64,000 nucleotides of DNA from Clostridium sp. (GTDB lineage: Bacteria > Bacillota > Clostridia > Clostridiales > Clostridiaceae). Where the stretch lies: positions 1 through 64,000 of the forward strand of contig JARKVD010000034.1 of the NCBI GenBank assembly GCA_029851835.1. Reading direction: 5' to 3'. Under the pieces are notes generated by a model. It saw only the letters and a program-made list of their open reading frames with translations, was not told the origin of the DNA and made no database searches. The position numbers and the translations under genes were made by a program. Below are positions 59,190 through 64,000 of the stretch, piece after piece (position 1 is the first letter of the stretch; each line of letters starts with the position of its first letter).

Positions 59190-60323
59190 GTGTATAAATT
59201 ATTGAAGAAAAGTGGAAAAGTTAGACGTGGAGAGTTTACGACTCCACATGGAACAATACAAACTCCAGTATTTATGAATGTTGGAACTCTTGCAGCCATA
59301 AAAGGTGCTGTATCATCTATGGACTTGAAAGAAATAGGTTGTCAAGTTGAGTTATCAAACACTTATCATTTACATTTAAGACCGGGAGATAAGGTTGTTG
59401 CTGCTAATGGTGGACTACATGAATTTATGAATTGGGATAGACCAATTTTAACAGATTCAGGCGGATTCCAGGTGTTTTCTTTAGCCGGACTTAGAAAGAT
59501 AAAAGAAGAGGGTGTTTATTTCAGCTCTCATATAGATGGAAAAAAGATATTCATGGGACCGGAAGAAAGTATGCAGATTCAAAGTAATCTTGCATCAACA
59601 ATAGCCATGGCCTTTGATGAATGCATTCCAAATCCATCAACTAAAGAGTACGTTGAAAAATCAGTTGCAAGAACAACTAGGTGGCTTGAAAGATGTAAAG
59701 TTGAGATGGATAGATTAAACTCTTTACCTGACACAATAAATAAAAAACAGATGCTATTTGGAATAAATCAAGGTGGTGTTTATGAGGATATCAGAATAGA
59801 ACATGCTAAGACTATTGCTAAAATGGATTTAGATGGATATGCAATTGGTGGATTGGCCGTTGGTGAAACTCATGAGGAAATGTACAGAACTATTGATGCT
59901 GTAGTACCACACTTACCACAAGATAAACCAATATATCTAATGGGGGTTGGAACTCCAGAAAATATACTAGAAGCAGTAGCAAGAGGTGTGGATTTCTTTG
60001 ACTGTGTGCTTCCAGCTAGAAATGGAAGGCATGGACATGTATTTACCAAGTATGGTAAAATAAATATCATGAATGCTAGATTTGAACTAGATAAAAGACC
60101 TATAGATGATGGATGTCAATGTCCTGCATGTAAGCATTATTCAAGAGCATACATAAGACATTTATTCAAGGCAAAAGAGATGTTAGCCATGAGATTATGT
60201 GTACTTCATAATCTATATTTTTACAATAAGTTGATGGAAGATATTAGAGCTGCTATCGATGGTGATTATTTCGAGGAGTTCAAGGCACAGAAACTTGCAG
60301 AGTGGAAAATAGGCGATAAATAG
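59190..60323 (+). CDS. tgt: tRNA-guanine transglycosylase
   Basis: Exchanges guanine-34 of target tRNAs for preQ1. Motifs are GEFTTPHGTIQTPVFMNVGT, LTDSGGFQVFSL with the nucleophile region, GGLAVGETHEEMYRTI, and the zinc site C-x-C-x2-C seen as DGCQCPACKHYSRAYIRHL. The GTG at 59190 is preferred over the longer TTG reading from 59160, since AAGGA lies about 9 nt upstream and family members begin with VYKLLKKSGKVRRGEF or similar. This gives 377 residues, the normal length. Confidence 0.94.
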   Translation: MYKLLKKSGKVRRGEFTTPHGTIQTPVFMNVGTLAAIKGAVSSMDLKEIGCQVELSNTYHLHLRPGDKVVAANGGLHEFMNWDRPILTDSGGFQVFSLAGLRKIKEEGVYFSSHIDGKKIFMGPEESMQIQSNLASTIAMAFDECIPNPSTKEYVEKSVARTTRWLERCKVEMDRLNSLPDTINKKQMLFGINQGGVYEDIRIEHAKTIAKMDLDGYAIGGLAVGETHEEMYRTIDAVVPHLPQDKPIYLMGVGTPENILEAVARGVDFFDCVLPARNGRHGHVFTKYGKINIMNARFELDKRPIDDGCQCPACKHYSRAYIRHLFKAKEMLAMRLCVLHNLYFYNKLMEDIRAAIDGDYFEEFKAQKLAEWKIGDK

Positions 60324-60376
60324 GGTATCTATTAAAAATTAATATATACATATATGATTGAAAGGAGTGGTTTTAA

Positions 60377-60664
60377 ATGCAACAATTAGCAGCATTTATT
60401 CCGATGATACTTGTATTTGTATTATTTTACTTCATGATCTTCGTACCAGAGAAGAAAAGAAAGAAACAATACAACGATATGATAACATCATTAGTAGTTA
60501 ATGACGAAATCATGACTAAAGGTGGAATTATGGGTAGAATCATTAATCTTCAAGATGATTTTTTCATCCTTGAAAGCGGCCCAGATAGAGCAAGAATAAA
60601 AATGAGCAAACTAGCAATTGCTTCTATTACAAAAAAAGCTAATGAGCCTACTGAAGTTCAGTAG
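60377..60664 (+). CDS. yajC: Preprotein translocase subunit YajC
   Basis: A 95-residue single-pass membrane protein that associates with SecDF in the Sec translocon. The N-terminal helix AFIPMILVFVLFYFMIFVPE is followed by KKRKKQYNDMITSLVVNDEI and the KGGIMGRIINLQDDFFILES segment, as usual. AAGGAG lies before the ATG. It follows tgt and comes shortly before secD, as in many Bacillota. Confidence 0.94.
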   Translation: MQQLAAFIPMILVFVLFYFMIFVPEKKRKKQYNDMITSLVVNDEIMTKGGIMGRIINLQDDFFILESGPDRARIKMSKLAIASITKKANEPTEVQ

Positions 60665-60679
60665 GAAATCAGCATAAAT

Positions 60680-60715
60680 CCCCTTATATATGAATATTTA
60701 TTAGATATAGGGGGG
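60680..60715 (+). promoter_or_regulatory. Hairpin that holds the ribosome site of the next gene
   Basis: CCCCTTATAT (60680-60689) pairs with ATATAGGGGG (60705-60715). The right arm contains the GGGGG that serves the ATG at 60723, so the structure could limit translation of that gene or act as a weak terminator for yajC. Confidence 0.45.
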
Positions 60716-60722
60716 TTTAAAT

Positions 60723-61091
60723 ATGTATAAGAAATTTAACTATTCAGCCATTGGTTTTGGGGTTCTTAGAGCATCAATATTAACAATATTATTTGTCTTA
60801 GTATATTCGCTGATAACTTCATTTCTTAATCCAAGCGATACAGTTACTTCTGTATTTTTAGTAATTGCAACGCTTGTTAGTGTTGTCTATGGTTCCATAT
60901 ATGCAGCATTAAAGATGGGAAGTAAAGGATGGTTAGTTGGATTATTAGTGGCATTATTTTATATGTTGATAATTTTTGCTGCGTCCTTAGCTTTTGGTAG
61001 GGGATTATCATTTCAAACGAGAGACATAGTTAGATTAATCCTTGCGCTAGGGGCAGGTTCACTGTCAGGAATGCTTGGAGTTAATTTATAG
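60723..61091 (+). CDS. YrzE-like membrane protein (TIGR04086 family)
   Basis: A 122-residue protein with four hydrophobic segments (ASILTILFVLVYSLITSFLN, TSVFLVIATLVSVVYGSIYA, WLVGLLVALFYMLIIFAASL, and LILALGAGSLSGMLGVNL). Its size, topology and place between yajC and secD fit the YrzE/TIGR04086 family, whose function is unknown. The ATG has GGGGGG about 7 nt upstream, inside a hairpin. It is followed 27 nt later by the SCIFF gene. Confidence 0.82.
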   Translation: MYKKFNYSAIGFGVLRASILTILFVLVYSLITSFLNPSDTVTSVFLVIATLVSVVYGSIYAALKMGSKGWLVGLLVALFYMLIIFAASLAFGRGLSFQTRDIVRLILALGAGSLSGMLGVNL

Positions 61092-61118
61092 ATTTATTAA
61101 CACTTGGAGGGATTGGGA

Positions 61119-61256
61119 ATGAAACACATAAAGACAATCAATAAGTCTAACATTAAAGAAAGTTTAAAGAAACCAGGCTGTAAAGAGTGCGCTAACTCTT
61201 GTCAATCAGCTTGTAAAACTTCTTGTACAGTAGCTAACTTAGAGTGTGAGAACTAA
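61119..61256 (+). CDS. scfA: SCIFF ranthipeptide precursor (six cysteines in forty-five residues)
   Basis: A 45-residue ribosomal peptide with exactly six cysteines at 21, 24, 28, 32, 36 and 43. It opens MKHIKTINKSNIKESLKKPG and continues with CKECANSCQSACKTSC. This is the near-universal clostridial SCIFF peptide. The maturase next to it forms a thioether in the core; in the characterised homologue the link joins Cys32 to a Thr five residues on, and Cys32 and Thr37 are both present here. GGAGG lies 7 nt before the ATG. A hairpin follows before the maturase gene. Confidence 0.95.
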   Translation: MKHIKTINKSNIKESLKKPGCKECANSCQSACKTSCTVANLECEN

Positions 61257-61268
61257 TCATTTTTTAAG

Positions 61269-61292
61269 GCAGTAACACATGTTACTGCTTTA
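61269..61292 (+). terminator. Hairpin between scfA and scfB (attenuator candidate)
   Basis: GCAGTAAC and GTTACTGC pair perfectly around ACAT and are followed by TTTATGTTT. Partial termination here would give more precursor than enzyme mRNA. Confidence 0.65.
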
Positions 61293-61318
61293 TGTTTAGT
61301 TTAGGAGGAAAATAAATA

Positions 61319-62680
61319 ATGGAATTAATACATAAATTTAGACAAGGTGATGACTTTTACGTAATCGATGTTAATTCAGGTTCAGTACACGAAGTGGACG
61401 AGCTTGTATATAATATGCTTGATTCTGATAAATTAAAGAGCTTAGATGAGCTTAAGGAAATCTATAAGGATAAGTATTCAGTTGAAGAAATTGAAGAAGT
61501 ATATGGAGAGTTAAAGACTTTAGTAGATGAAGAGTTGTTATATTCTAAGGATTTATATGAAGGAATAGCCATGCTTAGTGAAAAAGCAGAGGTTGCAATA
61601 AAAGCATTATGTTTAAATATAATTCATGATTGTAATTTGAAGTGTAAATACTGCTTTGCCGATGAAGGTGAATACAAAGGATGCAGAAAATCCATGAGTG
61701 CACAGGTTGGTAAAGATGCTATAGATTTTGTTATAAAAAATTCAGGAAAAAGAAGAAACATAGAAGTTGATTTATTTGGTGGAGAGCCACTAATGGCTTT
61801 CGATACAATAAAAGAGATTGTTGACTATGCTAGAGAACAAGAGAAGATATATAACAAAAACATTAGGTTTACAATGACTACAAATGCTACGCTTTTAGAT
61901 GATGAGAAAATGGATTACCTAGATAAAAACATGGGTAATATTATCTTAAGTATAGATGGAAGAAAAGAAGTTAATGATAAGGTTAGAATCAGATATGATG
62001 GCACAGGATCTTATGATACTATCCTTCCAAAAATAAAAAATATGGTGGATGTAAGAGATAAATCAAAGACTTATTACGTTAGGGGTACATTTACAAGAGA
62101 AAATACTGATTTTTTTGAGGATGTTAAGCACTTTGTAAATGAAGGATTTGATGAAATATCTATAGAACCAGTTGTTCTTCCGGATGAACATGAACTTTCT
62201 TTAAGAGAAAGTGATTTACCAACAATATTTGAGCAATATGACAAGCTTTGTGAGTACATGATACAGAAGCATGAAGAAGGAAATGAGTTTAAATTCTATC
62301 ACTTTAACATAGATCTTCAAGGAGGTCCATGTATTTATAAGAGAATTTCTGGTTGTGGAGCAGGTCATGAATATGTGGCTATTACTCCAGATGGAGAAGT
62401 ATATCCTTGTCATCAGTTCGTAGGTAACCCAGACTTCTTAATGGGGGATATCTATAATGGGGTGAAAAACTTTAAAATAGTTCAAGAACTTAAAGATGCG
62501 CATATCTATAATAAGCCGACTTGTAAGGGATGCTGGGCAAGATTCTACTGTAGCGGAGGCTGCCAAGCAAATAACTTCAATTTTAATGGAGATGTTCATA
62601 TACCATATGAGATAGGCTGTAAAATGCAAAAGAAGAGAATTGAATGTGCAATAGCTTTAAAAGCGAAAACTTCTAAGTAA
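61319..62680 (+). CDS. scfB: SCIFF radical-SAM maturase
   Basis: A 453-residue radical SAM/SPASM enzyme that installs the thioether bridge in the SCIFF peptide. Residues 1-90 form a peptide-recognition (RRE-like) domain. The radical SAM cluster motif is C-x3-C-x2-C in HDCNLKCKYCFADEG near 104-118. The SPASM region at the C-terminus has SGCGAGHEYVAITPDGEVYP, then CHQFVG, CKGCWARFYCSGGCQANN and a last Cys near IGCKMQ, enough for two auxiliary clusters. AGGAGG lies 9 nt before the ATG. It follows scfA directly, and a terminator closes the pair. Confidence 0.94.
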   Translation: MELIHKFRQGDDFYVIDVNSGSVHEVDELVYNMLDSDKLKSLDELKEIYKDKYSVEEIEEVYGELKTLVDEELLYSKDLYEGIAMLSEKAEVAIKALCLNIIHDCNLKCKYCFADEGEYKGCRKSMSAQVGKDAIDFVIKNSGKRRNIEVDLFGGEPLMAFDTIKEIVDYAREQEKIYNKNIRFTMTTNATLLDDEKMDYLDKNMGNIILSIDGRKEVNDKVRIRYDGTGSYDTILPKIKNMVDVRDKSKTYYVRGTFTRENTDFFEDVKHFVNEGFDEISIEPVVLPDEHELSLRESDLPTIFEQYDKLCEYMIQKHEEGNEFKFYHFNIDLQGGPCIYKRISGCGAGHEYVAITPDGEVYPCHQFVGNPDFLMGDIYNGVKNFKIVQELKDAHIYNKPTCKGCWARFYCSGGCQANNFNFNGDVHIPYEIGCKMQKKRIECAIALKAKTSK

Positions 62681-62690
62681 CTAATTAAAT

Positions 62691-62726
62691 AAGCCCTTGG
62701 ACTATTGGAGTTTCAAGGGCTTTTCT
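62691..62726 (+). terminator. Terminator of scfAB
   Basis: AAGCCCTTG pairs with CAAGGGCTT across a 14-nt loop, followed by TTTTCT. Confidence 0.8.
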
Positions 62727-62898
62727 GCATAAAAATGTAGAATTATGAAATTAAAGGATTCAAGTATCTTTATAATTAAGAAAACTTCGTTAATTATTAT
62801 CAATTCGCTTGATTTTATACATGAAATAAATGTAAAATAAATAATTGATAGGACTATTAAGAAAAATATTTTAATAAAAAACAGGAAAGGGGATAACA

Positions 62899-64000
62899 AT
62901 GAAGAAGAAAAGCGCAAAAAGTGGAGTAATACTAGTAGTTTGTACAGTATTAATTGCTATGTTTGCCTATTGTGGACTTTTTGGAGTTAATTTAGGCGAT
63001 TATAGAATTAAAACCTTTGGAAGCAACATCAATAAGGGATTGGACTTAGTTGGAGGAACTTCGCTTTTAATGGAAATAAAGGAAGATAACGTTGATGATG
63101 ATGTAGTTACAAGAACTATGGAGCTAATTAAGATGAGAATTGACCCAGACGGAGTTAAGGAAGTACAAGTGAGCCAAGAGGGAGGAAAGAGAATAAAAAT
63201 TGAAATCCCAGGAGAATTTGATACTGACGGCGTTATTGAAACAGTAGCTAAAACTGGTGAATTAACATTTGTAGATCCAAATGGAGAAACTATATTAACT
63301 GGTAAAGATGTTAAGGAAGCAGGGGCATATATAGACTCTGAAGGTAAATACTTAGTAAGTTTAGAGTTTAATGAAGCAGGTAAAGAAGCTTTTAAAAATG
63401 CAACTGAAGAGTTTTTAGGAAAACAGATTGCAATAAAAATGGACGAAGAAACCTTAACAGACCCAGTTGTTCAATCTGTAATTACAGAAGGAAAAGCAAG
63501 TATTTCAGGTATGGCTTCTTTAGAAGAAGCAAATAAAGTTGCCAATATCATAAATTCTGGTGCACTTCCAGTGGCGGTTGAAGCGATATCAGCTAAAACT
63601 GTAGGACCAACTATAGGAGCTGAATCTCTACAGTTAAGTAAAAAAGCTTCAATGATAGGGGTTGCATTAGTTGTATTATTTATGACTATATTCTACAGAA
63701 GGCCAGGTTTTGTTGCATCAATATCACTTGCATTATATTGTTGTATTATATTAACTATATTTGCAGAAACAGGGGTTGTTTTAAGCTTAGCAGGTATAGC
63801 AGCGCTTCTCTTAACAATTGGTATGGCTGTTGACGCTAACGTGTTAATTTTTGAAAGAACAAAAGAGGAGCTTAAACTTGGAAAGTCTATTTCAACAGCA
63901 GTTGAATCAGGGTATCAGGGAGCTTTATCTTCAATTTTAGATTCTAACATTACAACAATCATTGCGGCATTGGTGCTATATTTCCTTGGAACTGGAGTAG
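62899..64000 (+). CDS. secD: Protein translocase subunit SecD (partial, runs off the window)
   Basis: The first 367 residues of SecD, which uses the proton motive force to pull exported proteins across the membrane. The N-terminal membrane helix GVILVVCTVLIAMFAYCGLF is followed by the periplasmic-type domain with NKGLDLVGGTSLLMEI and MRIDPDGVKEVQVSQEGG. The RND-type membrane block with LTIGMAVDANVLIFERTKEE comes near the end of the window. AAGGGG lies 7 nt before the ATG. It is a separate secD or the start of a secDF fusion; the end is not visible. It follows scfAB across a terminator. Confidence 0.94.
   Translation, partial: MKKKSAKSGVILVVCTVLIAMFAYCGLFGVNLGDYRIKTFGSNINKGLDLVGGTSLLMEIKEDNVDDDVVTRTMELIKMRIDPDGVKEVQVSQEGGKRIKIEIPGEFDTDGVIETVAKTGELTFVDPNGETILTGKDVKEAGAYIDSEGKYLVSLEFNEAGKEAFKNATEEFLGKQIAIKMDEETLTDPVVQSVITEGKASISGMASLEEANKVANIINSGALPVAVEAISAKTVGPTIGAESLQLSKKASMIGVALVVLFMTIFYRRPGFVASISLALYCCIILTIFAETGVVLSLAGIAALLLTIGMAVDANVLIFERTKEELKLGKSISTAVESGYQGALSSILDSNITTIIAALVLYFLGTGV

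Noticed and set aside
1-64000. tRNA, rRNA, phage or complete insertion-sequence genes
   Set aside because: No cloverleaf, rRNA-like block, transposase, integrase or phage structural gene was recognised on either strand.

Overview
The window is AT-rich, with strong AGGAGG-type ribosome binding sites, several TTG/GTG starts and many T-tailed terminators. It carries the forespore genes spoIIAA-spoIIAB-sigF and spoVAC-D-E, the SCIFF peptide with its radical-SAM maturase, and a ruvAB-queA-tgt-yajC-secD block. This points to an endospore-forming clostridium (Clostridium sensu stricto type). I do not name a species. No rRNA, tRNA, CRISPR array, phage region or complete insertion sequence was seen.

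Layout. 0.2-4.1 kb: an unknown gene, an Orn/Lys/Arg decarboxylase on the minus strand, and a TPR protein. 4.4-20.4 kb: a Wzx/Wzy-type surface polysaccharide locus. It has a PglF/CapD-type 4,6-dehydratase, two DegT aminotransferases, a UDP-HexNAc 6-dehydrogenase, a Gfo/Idh oxidoreductase, flippase, polymerase, three glycosyltransferases, a UDP-GlcNAc 2-epimerase homologue, a PglC/WcaJ-like initiating transferase, and a membrane-anchored leucine-rich-repeat protein between flippase and polymerase. The enzymes outline two amino-sugar routes (a 4-amino-4,6-dideoxy sugar and a 3-amino uronic acid) with no acetyltransferase in view. 20.8-25.3 kb: histidine utilisation (hutH, ftcD, hutI, fchA) without urocanase. 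25.5-29.1 kb: spoIIAA-AB-sigF then spoVAC-D-E. 29.2-37.7 kb: PBP1A, yunB, hpt, hflX with a JAMM-like N-terminal domain, a HEAT-repeat protein, a YigZ protein and a YebC protein. 38-46.5 kb: small genes, the deletion scar of a dimethylarginine dimethylaminohydrolase gene, an ECF sigma/anti-sigma operon, an AI-2E-type membrane protein, glf with a GT2 transferase, a PAP2 protein, and two small proteins below 60 residues. 46.8-53.4 kb: a GntR regulator, an ECF-type ABC transporter, and two paralogous SAM-hydrolase (DUF62) genes flanking a GNAT gene. 53.5-55.9 kb: a ferredoxin with a NapH-like membrane protein, a Cys-rich small protein, a MITE-like inverted-repeat element, and a BofC-like gene. 56.3-64 kb: ruvA, ruvB, queA, tgt, yajC, a YrzE-like protein, scfA, scfB and the start of secD, which runs off the end.

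The most striking feature not explained by genes is a family of about 80-nt two-hairpin elements at nine intergenic loci (about twelve units). Their paired arms covary while a TC/TC internal loop stays nearly constant. Eight of the nine loci lie just upstream of a gene on the same strand, often ending at its Shine-Dalgarno sequence. One of them also encodes the last codons of the preceding gene.
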